Of a DNA stretch of 64,000 nt, positions 8,233-17,223 are shown piece by piece. Each line of letters begins with the position of its first letter. Within the stretch, counting starts at the first letter, position 1. A program made the translations under genes and the position numbers. Origin of the DNA: Flavobacteriales bacterium (lineage in GTDB: Bacteria; Bacteroidota; Bacteroidia; Flavobacteriales; Flavobacteriaceae); NCBI GenBank assembly GCA_026993355.1, contig JALWTX010000014.1, positions 1 through 64,000 on the forward strand, written 5' to 3'. Below the pieces are notes generated by a model that searched no databases, was not told the origin of the DNA, and saw only the letters and a list, made by a program, of their open reading frames with translations.

Positions 8233-10140
8233 ATGGGAGATTTTAATGTAAAACTAGCCAAAGACAAGAATGAAATCAAAAAATTCACCAAGAATCTATT
8301 AAAAGATATTCAGGCCCTGGAAATTATGCTTAAAGATAATTGGTTTGAAAAAGGTGTAGTTAAAATAGGGGCCGAACAAGAATTTTGTTTGGTTGATAAA
8401 AATTACAAACCTTTTCCGGTCAATTTACAAATTTTGGAGAAAGCCCAAATGGAAAATTTGAGCCCCGAACTGGCAAAATTCAATCTTGAATTAAATGCAA
8501 TGCCACAACTATTAGAAAAGTCAGCTTTGCATGCTATGTCAGAAGAAATAAAAGATGATTTGAAAAAAGTGCGACAGGTATCCAAAAAATTTGAGGCAGA
8601 TATAATTTTAACCGGCATTTTACCCACTGTCCGAAAATTTGATATAGAACGCGAAAATATTACACCTATTGATCGTTATTATGCCCTCATGGATGCCTTG
8701 CGTGAAATGCGTGGTGAAGAATTTTTAATCAATATTTACGGCATTGACGAACTCAATATAAAACTCAACAGCGGAATGATTGAAGCGGCAAATACCGGTT
8801 TTCAAGTTCATTTGCAAGTCGATCCGGAAGATTTTGCCCAAAAATATAATATCGCACAAGCTATAGCCGGACCTGTTTTGGCCAGTGCTGTCAATTCGCC
8901 AATATTATTTGGAAAACGCTTATGGCACGAAACCCGTATTGCACTTTTTCAGCAAGCTATAGACACACGCGTCAGCGATGAGCATATCAGAGACCGCCAT
9001 CCGCGGGTAACCTTTGGGACGGATTGGGTAAAGAAAGACGTCACGGATATTTTTAAAGAAGATATTTTGCGATACCGTGTTTTGTTGGGGGCTGATATTG
9101 AAGAGGATAGCCTGGAAAAAATCGCAGAAGGACAAACGCCAAAACTTAAAGCTTTAACAGTGCACAATTCCACCGTTTACCGGTGGAACAGACCGGTCTA
9201 CGGTATTTCGGATAATGGCAAACCACACTTGCGGATAGAAGCCCGAATGTTCCCGGCCGGTCCCACCGTAGAAGACGAAATGGCCAATGCTGCCCTTTGG
9301 TTGGGTTTAATGGAAGGTTACAGCCAAAAATACAAGGATATCACCCACCACATTAGTTTTGATCAGGCCAAAGCCAACTTTTATGCTGCCGCACGTGGGG
9401 GGTTAACAAAGCAATTCACCTGGTTCGACAATAAAAAATATTATGCCAAAGACCTGATTCTAAATGAACTTTTGCCGGTTGCACGCGCAGGTTTGTCTTC
9501 ACGAAATATAGCGGAAGCAGATATAAATACTTTTTTAGGCATTATTGAGCAGCGGGTTAAAAAAGAAAAAACCGGTGCAGGATGGATGTTACAGACCTTT
9601 CATGATTTGAAAGGGAAAGCCTCAAAAGAAGAAATTTTGAGTACTATAACCATGCATACAATCAAAAATCAACAAAAATCATTACCGGTACATAAATGGA
9701 AAATTCCGCAATTAAAGGAACTGCCTCATTGGTTTCCTTCACAATTATTAGTGGAAGAGGTGATGAAAACGGATGTTTTGTCCGTTCAACCCGACGATAT
9801 TGTCGAATTTGTTGCCGATATGATGGATTGGGCCAAATTGCGATATGTGCCGGTTGAAGATGACAATGGGCATTTTGCCGGCTTAGTGACAGCGCGGAGC
9901 TTATTGAAAATTTTGCGTAAACAAAAATTGGATAATTCTCTCAAAGAACTCAAGGTAAGCGATGTGATGTTAAAAAATCCGCAAACCATTGCCCCTGATC
10001 AAAAGCTTTTTGAGGCCATAAAAATAATGGATGAAGGAAAATTAGGAAGTTTGCCGGTTGTGCAAAACAATAAGTTAGTGGGGATGTTAACAGAAACTGA
10101 ATTTTTTCATTTAAGCCGTCGGGTGTTAGAAAGATTTTGA
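8233..10140 (+). CDS. Glutamate-cysteine ligase-like (GCS2) protein with C-terminal CBS pair
   Basis: A 635-residue two-part protein. Residues about 1-480 resemble the GCS2 / carboxylate-amine ligase superfamily (KIGAEQEFCLVD near the N terminus, NTGFQVHLQVDPEDF in the middle, RIEARMFPAGPTVEDEM later). Residues about 505-635 form two CBS domains (VMKTDVLSVQPDD... and VSDVMLKNPQTIAPDQKLFEAIKIMDEGKLGSLPVV). CBS pairs usually sense adenine nucleotides. The ligated substrates are unknown, and gamma-glutamylcysteine synthesis should not be assumed. It is followed 72 bases later by an SPFH gene. The 138 bases before it hold no gene. Confidence 0.8.
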   Translation: MGDFNVKLAKDKNEIKKFTKNLLKDIQALEIMLKDNWFEKGVVKIGAEQEFCLVDKNYKPFPVNLQILEKAQMENLSPELAKFNLELNAMPQLLEKSALHAMSEEIKDDLKKVRQVSKKFEADIILTGILPTVRKFDIERENITPIDRYYALMDALREMRGEEFLINIYGIDELNIKLNSGMIEAANTGFQVHLQVDPEDFAQKYNIAQAIAGPVLASAVNSPILFGKRLWHETRIALFQQAIDTRVSDEHIRDRHPRVTFGTDWVKKDVTDIFKEDILRYRVLLGADIEEDSLEKIAEGQTPKLKALTVHNSTVYRWNRPVYGISDNGKPHLRIEARMFPAGPTVEDEMANAALWLGLMEGYSQKYKDITHHISFDQAKANFYAAARGGLTKQFTWFDNKKYYAKDLILNELLPVARAGLSSRNIAEADINTFLGIIEQRVKKEKTGAGWMLQTFHDLKGKASKEEILSTITMHTIKNQQKSLPVHKWKIPQLKELPHWFPSQLLVEEVMKTDVLSVQPDDIVEFVADMMDWAKLRYVPVEDDNGHFAGLVTARSLLKILRKQKLDNSLKELKVSDVMLKNPQTIAPDQKLFEAIKIMDEGKLGSLPVVQNNKLVGMLTETEFFHLSRRVLERF

Positions 10141-10212
10141 TAAAAACTTTTTGATATTGTAACATTTTTACAACAAAATCGTATATTTAATAACAAACCA
10201 AAATAAAAAATT

Positions 10213-11121
10213 ATGATTGCAACACCCTTTTTAGTATTTTTAATAATCATTTTATTGGCCATGGGCCTATTCATTGTTAAGCAACAAACGGCTGTCATTG
10301 TCGAACGTTTAGGTAAATTCCATTCGGTACGATATGCCGGACTGAATTTTAAATGGCCCTTTATCGATACCAAATCGAAACCTATCAACCTGCGTATCCA
10401 ACAGTTAGATGTTATTGTAGAGACTAAAACCAAAGATGATGTATTTGTGCACCTAAAAGTTTCGACCCAATTTCAAATACCAAAAGACCGTGTAAAAGAT
10501 GCTTATTACAAACTTGAAGATCCGGCGGCGCAAATAACTTCTTACATTTTTGATGTTGTTCGTGCCGAAGTTCCCAAAATGCGATTGGATGATGTATTTG
10601 TACGAAAAGATGATATTGCCATTGCTATTAAAAGTGAATTGAATGATGCGATGATGGAATATGGTTATAATATTATCAAGACTTTGGTGACCGATATCGA
10701 TCCGGATGCCCAGGTAAAAGCAGCAATGAACCGTATTAATGCGGCCGAACGTGAAAAAGTAGCTGCCCAATATGAAGGCGATGCCCAACGTATTTTGATT
10801 GTGGAACGGGCCAAAGCCGAAGCCGAAAGTAAACGTCTGCAAGGTAAAGGTATTGCAGACCAAAGACGTGAAATTGCCCGTGGCTTGGAAGAATCAGTTG
10901 ATGTCTTGAATCGTGCCGGAATTAATCCGCAAGAAGCTTCCGCTTTAATTGTGATAACACAGCATTATGACACCTTACAAGCGATTGGTCAAGATACGAA
11001 GTCTAATCTCATTTTGTTGCCCAATAACCCAAATGCGGCCAGCGAAATGCTTAATGATATGGTCGTTTCACTGGTTGCGGCTAATAAAATTGCAGAAGAT
11101 AATAAGCAAAAGGAAAAATAA
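10213..11121 (+). CDS. SPFH/Band 7 (stomatin-like) membrane protein
   Basis: A 302-residue protein with one N-terminal membrane helix (about residues 3-23) followed by the Band 7 domain. The start of that domain, QTAVIVERLGKFHSVRYAGLNF, is diagnostic for the stomatin/prohibitin group. A charged helical stretch rich in Ala, Glu and Arg (about 170-225, ERAKAEAESKRLQGKG) is the expected oligomerisation coiled coil. These proteins form large membrane assemblies and often partner with NfeD or proteases; no NfeD gene is adjacent here. It lies downstream of the GCS2-CBS gene and may share its transcript. Confidence 0.9.
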   Translation: MIATPFLVFLIIILLAMGLFIVKQQTAVIVERLGKFHSVRYAGLNFKWPFIDTKSKPINLRIQQLDVIVETKTKDDVFVHLKVSTQFQIPKDRVKDAYYKLEDPAAQITSYIFDVVRAEVPKMRLDDVFVRKDDIAIAIKSELNDAMMEYGYNIIKTLVTDIDPDAQVKAAMNRINAAEREKVAAQYEGDAQRILIVERAKAEAESKRLQGKGIADQRREIARGLEESVDVLNRAGINPQEASALIVITQHYDTLQAIGQDTKSNLILLPNNPNAASEMLNDMVVSLVAANKIAEDNKQKEK

Positions 11122-11202
11122 GTAGGTAAATATTGAAATACTAAATAATTCTTTTTCGCTTTGTGACGGAAAAGAATTATTTTAGCTTTAAATATCGGCT
11201 AT

Positions 11203-11898
11203 ATGATCGAAGTGAATAATTTGAGTAAAAAATATAATGGGCAAGTAGTGTTAAATTTACCACATCTGAAGATCCCACGGGGGCAAAGTTTTGGTTTGGT
11301 AGGCAATAACGGCGCCGGCAAAACAACTTTTTTTAACCTTTTGTTAGATCTAATAAAGCCATCTACGGGTTATATCAGTAATAAAGGTATGAAAGTTAAC
11401 CAAACGGAAGAGTGGAAAAAACATACCTCAGCTTATATCGATGAAAGTTTTTTAATCGGTTATTTAACGCCCCAAGAGTATTTTGAATTTATAGGCAAAT
11501 TGCGTGGTTGGGATAAAGAAAAGCTTACTTCTTTTATCGACCGGTACAAAGAATTTTTTAATGATGAAATTTTAGGTCAACAAAAATATATACGTGATTT
11601 GTCCAAAGGTAATCAAAAAAAAGTTGGTCTAATTGCGGCTTTGATAGGCAAACCGGAGGTGATCGTTTTAGATGAACCTTTTGCAAATTTAGATCCAACG
11701 ACACAGATTCGCTTAAAAAAGATTTTGAAAGATTTGGTACAAGACCGGGAGCAAACTTTACTGATTTCCAGTCACGATTTAGGACATATTACCGAGGTCA
11801 CCGATCGTATTGTGGTACTTGATAAAGGCAATATGGTTAAGGATATGCCGTCATCTCCTGAAGTTTTAAACGAATTGGAAGCCTTTTTTAATGCTTAA
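11203..11898 (+). CDS. ABC transporter ATP-binding protein
   Basis: A 231-residue ABC ATPase with all core motifs: Walker A GNNGAGKTT, a Q-loop region, signature LSKGNQKKV (a variant of LSGGQ), Walker B VIVLDEPF and the H-switch LLISSHDL. It belongs to the export-type group similar to CcmA/YhaQ-like ATPases. Bacteroidota homologues normally sit beside a membrane subunit, but none is adjacent: the next gene is rsmG, 48 bases on. The membrane partner may be encoded elsewhere, or the protein may act without one. Confidence 0.9.
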   Translation: MIEVNNLSKKYNGQVVLNLPHLKIPRGQSFGLVGNNGAGKTTFFNLLLDLIKPSTGYISNKGMKVNQTEEWKKHTSAYIDESFLIGYLTPQEYFEFIGKLRGWDKEKLTSFIDRYKEFFNDEILGQQKYIRDLSKGNQKKVGLIAALIGKPEVIVLDEPFANLDPTTQIRLKKILKDLVQDREQTLLISSHDLGHITEVTDRIVVLDKGNMVKDMPSSPEVLNELEAFFNA

Positions 11899-11946
11899 TG
11901 TTATACGTTTGCTCTCCTATTATAAACTTTTGCTATTATTATAGTT

Positions 11947-12579
11947 ATGAAAACAGATCTTATTCAAAAATATTTTGATTTATCACCCCGTCAAATTCAA
12001 CAATTTGAACAATTGGATGAATTATATAGAGATTGGAACAGCAAAATCAATGTTATTTCACGCAAAAATATAGACGAACTTTATACTCATCACATTTTGC
12101 ACTCTTTGGGCATTGCTAAATTTATTGAATTTCAATCCGGTGCCGATATTTTAGATGTCGGAACAGGAGGCGGTTTTCCCGGCATTCCATTAGCAATTCT
12201 TTTTCCGGAAACAAATTTTCATTTGGTTGATAGTATCGGCAAAAAACTCAAGGTAGTTGATGCGGTTGCCAAGGCATTAGAACTGAAAAATGTGCAAACC
12301 ACTCATGACCGTGTCGAAAACATCTCCGGAAAGTATGATTTTATTGTGAGCCGGGCAGTCACCAAAATGCCTGATTTTGTAAAATGGGTCAAAGGGAAAA
12401 TTAAAAAAGAAAACAAGCATAAATACAAAAATGGCATTCTTTATTTGAAAGGAGGCGATTTAAAAGATGAATTGGCGCCTTATAAAAATATTCAAGTTTA
12501 TGATTTGAAAGATTATTTTGACGAGGATTTTTTTGATACCAAAAAACTGGTTTATTTGCCTTTAAAATATCAAAAATAA
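11947..12579 (+). CDS. rsmG: 16S rRNA (guanine-527-N7)-methyltransferase RsmG
   Basis: A 210-residue class I SAM methyltransferase matching RsmG/GidB. The N terminus carries the family helix region with NSKINVISRKNIDELYTHHILHS split across positions 34-58. The SAM loop is DVGTGGGFPGIPLAI, and FIVSRAVTKM is the family's catalytic-region motif. It methylates G527 of 16S rRNA; loss gives low-level streptomycin resistance in other bacteria. It converges on nrdB with only 4 bases between the stops and no hairpin there, so the two transcripts probably overlap. Confidence 0.95.
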   Translation: MKTDLIQKYFDLSPRQIQQFEQLDELYRDWNSKINVISRKNIDELYTHHILHSLGIAKFIEFQSGADILDVGTGGGFPGIPLAILFPETNFHLVDSIGKKLKVVDAVAKALELKNVQTTHDRVENISGKYDFIVSRAVTKMPDFVKWVKGKIKKENKHKYKNGILYLKGGDLKDELAPYKNIQVYDLKDYFDEDFFDTKKLVYLPLKYQK

Positions 12580-12583
12580 GTTT

Positions 12584-13720
12584 TTAAATATCAAAATCTT
12601 CGTCAGAAACTTCCATATCAATGCCTCCCACCACATATGAGGTGATTTCTGTTTCTTGCGGTAAAACTTCTACAGCATCATTACGTAGCCAATGGTTCAT
12701 CCAGCTCAGTGGATTTTTGGTTTCTTCATAAATCGGTTTTAAACCAATGGCTTTAAGACGGTTGTTGGTTAACCATTTCATATATTGGATGAGCAACTTA
12801 TCATTTAAACCTATAATGGAACCATCTTTAAAAAGATGCTCCGCCCATCGCATTTCTTGTTCGGCAGCCTCTTCGTAAAGTTTATAAACTTCATTGTCCA
12901 GACCTTTAATAATGTCGGCAAATTCTTCATCTTTATGGCTGCGTAAATCTCGAATAATGCGTTGTGTCATTTTTAAATGCTCATTTTCATCCCGGGCAAT
13001 AAATTTGATGATTTTAGCATTTCCTTCCATTTTTTTATTTTCGGCAAATCCAAAAGCACACGCAAATGAAACATAAAAACGTACGCCTTCTAAAATATTA
13101 ACCGAAACCAAAGCCAAATATAAATTTTTTTTTAAATCATTTAAGGTAATAGGCTTGTCGCCTTTCATGCCCATCTCTTGCGCTTGGTATTTAATTATAT
13201 TTTGATAAAAATTATTATAATATTGTGTGACGGCTCCGGCCCGTTCTTCAATCATTTTATTGTTCATTATTTCATCAAAAATTTTGGTCGGATCCGGATA
13301 GACATTTTTAATTATATAAGAATAAGACATCGAATGGATTGTCTCGAAAAAGTCCCAGATAATAATAGCTTCTTCCACTTCGGGCAGGGTTACGGCTTGT
13401 CCGAAAGTTAAGAATGGCGAGCGTCCTTGGACGCTATCCAAAAGAATTTGGTATTTTAAATTTTCGGTAAAAATGAATTTTTCGTGAGGTGTCAGTTCGG
13501 CAAAATCATTAACATCTTTTATTAGGGAAACTTCTTCGGGACGCCAAAAGAAACTCAACATTTTTTGCGACAGATCTTCATAAAAAGGGTATTTTTGAAC
13601 ATCATAACGTTGTAGATTACGTCCTTTCCCAAAAAACATTTTTTGTTGTGTAAAATCTATTTTACAGTTGTCATATATGGAAGGAATAAATTTATTTGAG
13701 TGGCAATTATCATCTTTCAT
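12584..13720 (-). CDS. nrdB: Ribonucleoside-diphosphate reductase beta subunit (class Ia)
   Basis: A 378-residue R2 protein that holds the di-iron/tyrosyl-radical cofactor. The first iron-ligand Asp is in YQILLDSVQGRS, the Glu and His in FFETIHSMSY with the radical Tyr as its last residue, and the second Glu-x2-His set in FIARDENEHLKMTQR. FFGKGRNLQRYDVQKYP aligns with the N-terminal region of class Ia R2. The acidic tail ending EDFDI should dock the alpha subunit. No nrdA lies next to it: pckA is upstream and rsmG converges downstream. An internal Met at residue 28 is an alternative start. Confidence 0.94.
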   Translation of the reverse strand: MKDDNCHSNKFIPSIYDNCKIDFTQQKMFFGKGRNLQRYDVQKYPFYEDLSQKMLSFFWRPEEVSLIKDVNDFAELTPHEKFIFTENLKYQILLDSVQGRSPFLTFGQAVTLPEVEEAIIIWDFFETIHSMSYSYIIKNVYPDPTKIFDEIMNNKMIEERAGAVTQYYNNFYQNIIKYQAQEMGMKGDKPITLNDLKKNLYLALVSVNILEGVRFYVSFACAFGFAENKKMEGNAKIIKFIARDENEHLKMTQRIIRDLRSHKDEEFADIIKGLDNEVYKLYEEAAEQEMRWAEHLFKDGSIIGLNDKLLIQYMKWLTNNRLKAIGLKPIYEETKNPLSWMNHWLRNDAVEVLPQETEITSYVVGGIDMEVSDEDFDI

Positions 13721-13751
13721 AACAGAAAATATTTAATTCCTAAATATAATA

Positions 13752-13787
13752 AAACTTTGGTAAAAAACAGAATTTTCACCAAAGTTT
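13752..13787 (-). terminator. Hairpin between pckA and nrdB
   Basis: AAACTTTGGT pairs perfectly with ACCAAAGTTT across a 16-base loop. On the minus strand the stem is followed by a T-rich stretch. It lies just past the pckA stop and before the nrdB start, so it can end the pckA message. Confidence 0.65.
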
Positions 13788-13806
13788 CATTGTAATATAT
13801 TTGCCT

Positions 13807-15453
13807 TTATTTTCCGGGGCATTCTTTTATGACTGCCGGATTTATATTTTTGTCAGCATAATTTTTGTCAAATGCCTGTGCAAATTCATCCGCTAGTTTT
13901 TTCGCGACTTTATCATATGCTTTTTTGTTTTTCCAAGTGTTTCTGGGTATGAGGATATCAGATGGCACCCCGGGAACCTCAGTTGGTATATTTAAATGAA
14001 ATAGTTCGTCATAAACATATTCGGCATTTTTTAGCTTGCCTTCTAAAGCGGCATCAACCATTTTACGGGTGTAAGACAGTTTCATGCGTTTGCCTTCACC
14101 ATAAGGCCCACCGGTCCATCCGGTGTTAATTAAATAAACATCGGTTTGATGGAGTTGCATTTTTTCACCTAACATATCGGCATAGATAGAGGGGTTTAAA
14201 GGCATAAATGGTTGACCGAAAAATCGTGAAAAGGTTGCTTGTGGCTCAGTGACGCCTGTTTCGGTTCCGGCTAATTTGGAAGTATAGCCCATTAAAAACC
14301 ATAACATGGCTTGGTTGGGGTCAAGTTTTGAAATGGGGGGTAAAACCCCATAGGCATCTGCTGTTAGAAATAAAATGGTGCTCGGATGGCCTGACTTAGA
14401 GGACTTTTTGATGTTTTTTAAAAACTTAAGGGGGTAAGAGGCTCGTGAGTTAGGGGTCAAACGGGTGTCCGTGAAATCAAACCGGCCATTGGGGTAAACC
14501 ATGGCATTTTCCACAATCGATCCATGTTTGGTATATTTATCCTTATGCATAACGGCATCATATATTTCCGGTTCACTTTCTGCACTGATGTCAATCATTT
14601 TAGCATAACAACCATTTTCAAAATTGGCAACGCCTTTATTGTTCCATCCATGTTCGTCGTCACCCAGAAGTTTTCTTTTAGGGTCAGCCGATAAAGTTGT
14701 CTTGCCGGTACCGGATAAGCCTAATAATAAGGCTGACTTTCCGTCTTTTCCTTCATTGGCCGAACAATGAAGCGGTAAGACTTCATCAAAAGGCAATAGA
14801 TAATTCATTGTGGTAAAGAGCATTTTTTTCATACTACCTAAATAAGAGGAACCTATAATGATGCCAATCCGGTTGTCAAAGTCAGTAGCAACGACCATGT
14901 CAGAAGTTTTTCCGTTTGGCAGCTTTCTTAACAATCCTTCATATTTTTCTGATTCTAATTTATGATAGGGGAGATGAAGCAGGATAAAAGGTTTTTTATG
15001 ATAAATGCTTTCAGAAATATTTTCAGGGACAGGACGAAACATATTATCGGTAAATAAAGCAGCCAGAGCATGTGTACTGATAGTTTTAACCGGTAAGGCA
15101 TAAGAAACATCTGCACCTATGACACGGTCGGTTTGATACAATTTTGTTTCGTTTGCCAACATGGACAACGCATCTTCAACAAGCATGTTAAAAGTATCCG
15201 GACTGATTGGAATATTGTTGGGTGAATGCCAATCAATTCGTTTTTCGCTTTTTTCATGTTTAACGATAACGGTATCTTTCGGACTTCTGCCGGTAGAGTT
15301 TGCCGGTGTCCAAGTTGCTAATGCACCACTTTCCGAAACGATGGCTTCACGGTTTTTGACCGCTTTTTTGATCATTTTCGATCTCCTGGGGTTTTGTTTA
15401 ATTTTTTTGAGATTATCTTCTATAAAATGCTCAATTTTTTTTCGATTGTTCAT
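13807..15453 (-). CDS. pckA: Phosphoenolpyruvate carboxykinase (ATP)
   Basis: A 548-residue ATP-type PEPCK that converts oxaloacetate and ATP to PEP, CO2 and ADP. The P-loop kinase-1a motif GLSGTGKTTLSADP and the kinase-2 metal motif LLGDDEHGW are intact. RSPKDTVIV near residue 57 is the substrate-binding arginine region, and the GWTGGPYGEGKR stretch near the C terminus matches the family. Length is normal. It stands alone with a terminator after it and is divergent from the saccharopine dehydrogenase-like gene across about 155 bases. With ppdK at 32 kb it covers PEP-pyruvate interconversion. Confidence 0.96.
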   Translation of the reverse strand: MNNRKKIEHFIEDNLKKIKQNPRRSKMIKKAVKNREAIVSESGALATWTPANSTGRSPKDTVIVKHEKSEKRIDWHSPNNIPISPDTFNMLVEDALSMLANETKLYQTDRVIGADVSYALPVKTISTHALAALFTDNMFRPVPENISESIYHKKPFILLHLPYHKLESEKYEGLLRKLPNGKTSDMVVATDFDNRIGIIIGSSYLGSMKKMLFTTMNYLLPFDEVLPLHCSANEGKDGKSALLLGLSGTGKTTLSADPKRKLLGDDEHGWNNKGVANFENGCYAKMIDISAESEPEIYDAVMHKDKYTKHGSIVENAMVYPNGRFDFTDTRLTPNSRASYPLKFLKNIKKSSKSGHPSTILFLTADAYGVLPPISKLDPNQAMLWFLMGYTSKLAGTETGVTEPQATFSRFFGQPFMPLNPSIYADMLGEKMQLHQTDVYLINTGWTGGPYGEGKRMKLSYTRKMVDAALEGKLKNAEYVYDELFHLNIPTEVPGVPSDILIPRNTWKNKKAYDKVAKKLADEFAQAFDKNYADKNINPAVIKECPGK

Positions 15454-15608
15454 AAAAGGATTTTTTTGATACAGTAAAAATAAAATAATTTTTTATTTAT
15501 TGGTTTTAAATGTCTAACAATTGTCATAAACAAATCGTTTTAAAGTTTTTTATGTTAAATTATTATTGATTTTATTTACGTATTTTTGAGGTCACAAAAT
15601 TTTTGATT

Positions 15609-16979
15609 ATGAAAAAAGTACTTTTAATTGGTGCTGGTAAGTCAACTTCCTCTTTGATGGCTTATTTAAAAGAAAAAGCGCCAAGTGACGATTTACATAT
15701 TACGATTGTTGACAAGAATCTCTCTCTTGCCGAAAAAATTGTCGGTGAAGATGAGCATTTTACTTTAAAAAACCTCAATATTTTTGATGATATTATCAGG
15801 GGGACACTTGTTAAGGAGTCGGATTTAGTTATTTCCATGTTGCCGGCCAGGTTTCATATGCAAGTGGCTTTAGATGCTATTAAGTACAGCAAACATATGG
15901 TAACAGCGTCTTATATCAGTGATGAGTTAAAAGCGCTTGATGATGAGATTAAGGCCAAAGGTTTGGTGTTTATGAATGAAATAGGCTTGGATCCCGGCAT
16001 TGACCATATGAGTGCCATGCGCATCATAGACCGGATTAAAAATGAAGGGGCTAAAATAATTTTATTCGAATCATTTACCGGTGGTTTGGTGGCACCGGAG
16101 AGCGATGATAATTTGTGGCATTATAAATTTACGTGGAATCCGAGAAATGTTGTAGTGGCCGGTCAAGGTGGCGTTGCTAAATTTTTGCATGCCGGTCAAT
16201 ACAAATATATTCCGTATCAACGTTTATTCAGACGAACCGAATTTTTAGATATAGACCAATATGGTCGATTCGAAGCTTATCCAAATCGTGATTCTTTAAA
16301 ATACCAAAAGGTTTATGGTTTAGATGAGGTAAAAACATTATATCGCGGCACCATTCGTCGCATAGGTTTTTCACGTGCTTGGAATGTTTTTGTGCAATTA
16401 GGGATGACCGATGATACTTATACCATGGAAGATTCGGAAAATATGACAAAACGTGAGTTTGTCAATGCTTTTCTGCCTTTTAGTCCCTCGGATTCTGTCG
16501 AATTGAAATTGCGGCAATACATGAAAATTGATCAGGATGATGAGCTATGGTTAAAATTGGAAGAATTGGATTTGTTCAATGATAAAGATAAAATTGGTTT
16601 GCCAAATGCGACACCAGCGCAAATGCTGCAAAAAATATTAGAAGACAAATGGACCTTAAAGCCGCAAGATAAAGACATGATTGTCATGTATCATAAATTT
16701 GGCTATGAAAAAAATGGTATTCGTAAGCAAATAGATTCTCAGTTAGTCGTAAAAGGTGACGACCAGATTTATACCGCCATGGCTAAAACAGTAGGCTTGC
16801 CGGTTGGTATTGCCGCTTTAAAGATTTTAAAGGGTGATATAAAAAATCCGGGTGTGCAATTGCCTATTACGCCGGAGGTTTATGAACCTATCTTGAATGA
16901 ATTAGAAGAACGTGGTATTTTATTTCATGATAAAGAAGTCCCCTTTCAATGTTATAATCCTAATAAAGTAGCCGGATAA
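15609..16979 (+). CDS. Saccharopine dehydrogenase-like oxidoreductase
   Basis: A 456-residue NAD(P)-dependent protein. The Rossmann loop MKKVLLIGAGKSTSSL opens it. The saccharopine dehydrogenase C-terminal domain follows with EIGLDPGIDHMSAMRIID, a strong family signature, and ESFTGGLVAPESDDN. Members act in lysine breakdown (alpha-aminoadipate route) or in related reductions. ATG at 15609 is chosen; a TTG two codons upstream is less likely. It ends about 40 bases before the trp promoter, with no clear terminator between. Confidence 0.85.
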   Translation: MKKVLLIGAGKSTSSLMAYLKEKAPSDDLHITIVDKNLSLAEKIVGEDEHFTLKNLNIFDDIIRGTLVKESDLVISMLPARFHMQVALDAIKYSKHMVTASYISDELKALDDEIKAKGLVFMNEIGLDPGIDHMSAMRIIDRIKNEGAKIILFESFTGGLVAPESDDNLWHYKFTWNPRNVVVAGQGGVAKFLHAGQYKYIPYQRLFRRTEFLDIDQYGRFEAYPNRDSLKYQKVYGLDEVKTLYRGTIRRIGFSRAWNVFVQLGMTDDTYTMEDSENMTKREFVNAFLPFSPSDSVELKLRQYMKIDQDDELWLKLEELDLFNDKDKIGLPNATPAQMLQKILEDKWTLKPQDKDMIVMYHKFGYEKNGIRKQIDSQLVVKGDDQIYTAMAKTVGLPVGIAALKILKGDIKNPGVQLPITPEVYEPILNELEERGILFHDKEVPFQCYNPNKVAG

Positions 16980-17020
16980 AAGCTTTTTTTGGTGAAACAA
17001 GCATTTTTGAAAAATATTTG

Positions 17021-17028
17021 TATATTTG
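17021..17028 (+). promoter_or_regulatory. Probable trp operon -7 promoter element
   Basis: TATATTTG matches the Bacteroidota -7 consensus TAnnTTTG exactly. Transcription should begin near 17034, leaving about 15 bases before the leader ATG. The -33 element is not distinct because several TTTG copies occur upstream. Confidence 0.6.
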
Positions 17029-17048
17029 TCCCATAAAAACAAAGTGAA

Positions 17049-17105
17049 ATGACCTTATTTATTGCAAAATTTTGGTGGCGTTTAACCTGTTCCATAACCG
17101 GATAA
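17049..17105 (+). CDS. trpL: trp operon leader peptide with tandem Trp codons
   Basis: A short frame from ATG to TAA encodes 18 residues, MTLFIAKFWWRLTCSITG, with adjacent Trp codons at 17073-17078. It lies about 20 bases after a -7 element and directly before mutually exclusive hairpins and the trpEGDCFBA genes. The design is that of an attenuation leader: ribosomes stall at the two Trp codons when charged tRNA-Trp is scarce. Its TAA falls inside the 5' arm of the antiterminator. No similarity to another protein is expected for a peptide of this kind. Confidence 0.88.
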   Translation: MTLFIAKFWWRLTCSITG

Positions 17106-17167
17106 GGAAGCTGCTGTTTTGCATATAACATATTCAAAGAGCTTGCCGAATCCGGTAAGCTTTTTTT
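17098..17167 (+). promoter_or_regulatory. trp attenuator (antiterminator/terminator switch)
   Basis: Two exclusive structures can be drawn. Antiterminator: CCGGAT (17098-17103) with ATCCGG (17150-17155), plus AAGCT (17108-17112) with AGCTT (17140-17144). Terminator: AGCTTGCCG (17140-17148) with CGGTAAGCT (17153-17161), then T. A ribosome stalled on the Trp codons leaves the antiterminator arm free. A ribosome that reaches the stop codon covers it, so the terminator forms. This is the classical attenuation logic. I recall a predicted Bacteroidota structured RNA named Bacteroid-trp; whether this matches that model needs a covariance search. Confidence 0.85.
17140..17167 (+). terminator. trp leader intrinsic terminator
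   Basis: A 9-bp stem (one G-U pair) with an AATC loop is followed by seven T. It can extend by four weak pairs using AAAG before and TTTT after. It ends transcription about 130 bases before trpE unless the antiterminator forms. Confidence 0.85.
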
Positions 17168-17223
17168 GTTAATCAGCTAGTATAAAATAAATAAAAAATG
17201 ATAAAAAAATAATAATTAATGCC

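Noticed and set aside
13796-13803. TATATTTG on the plus strand beside the pckA stop, as an antisense promoter
   Set aside because: The motif is short and A/T-rich sequence gives it by chance. No transcript or gene can be linked to it.
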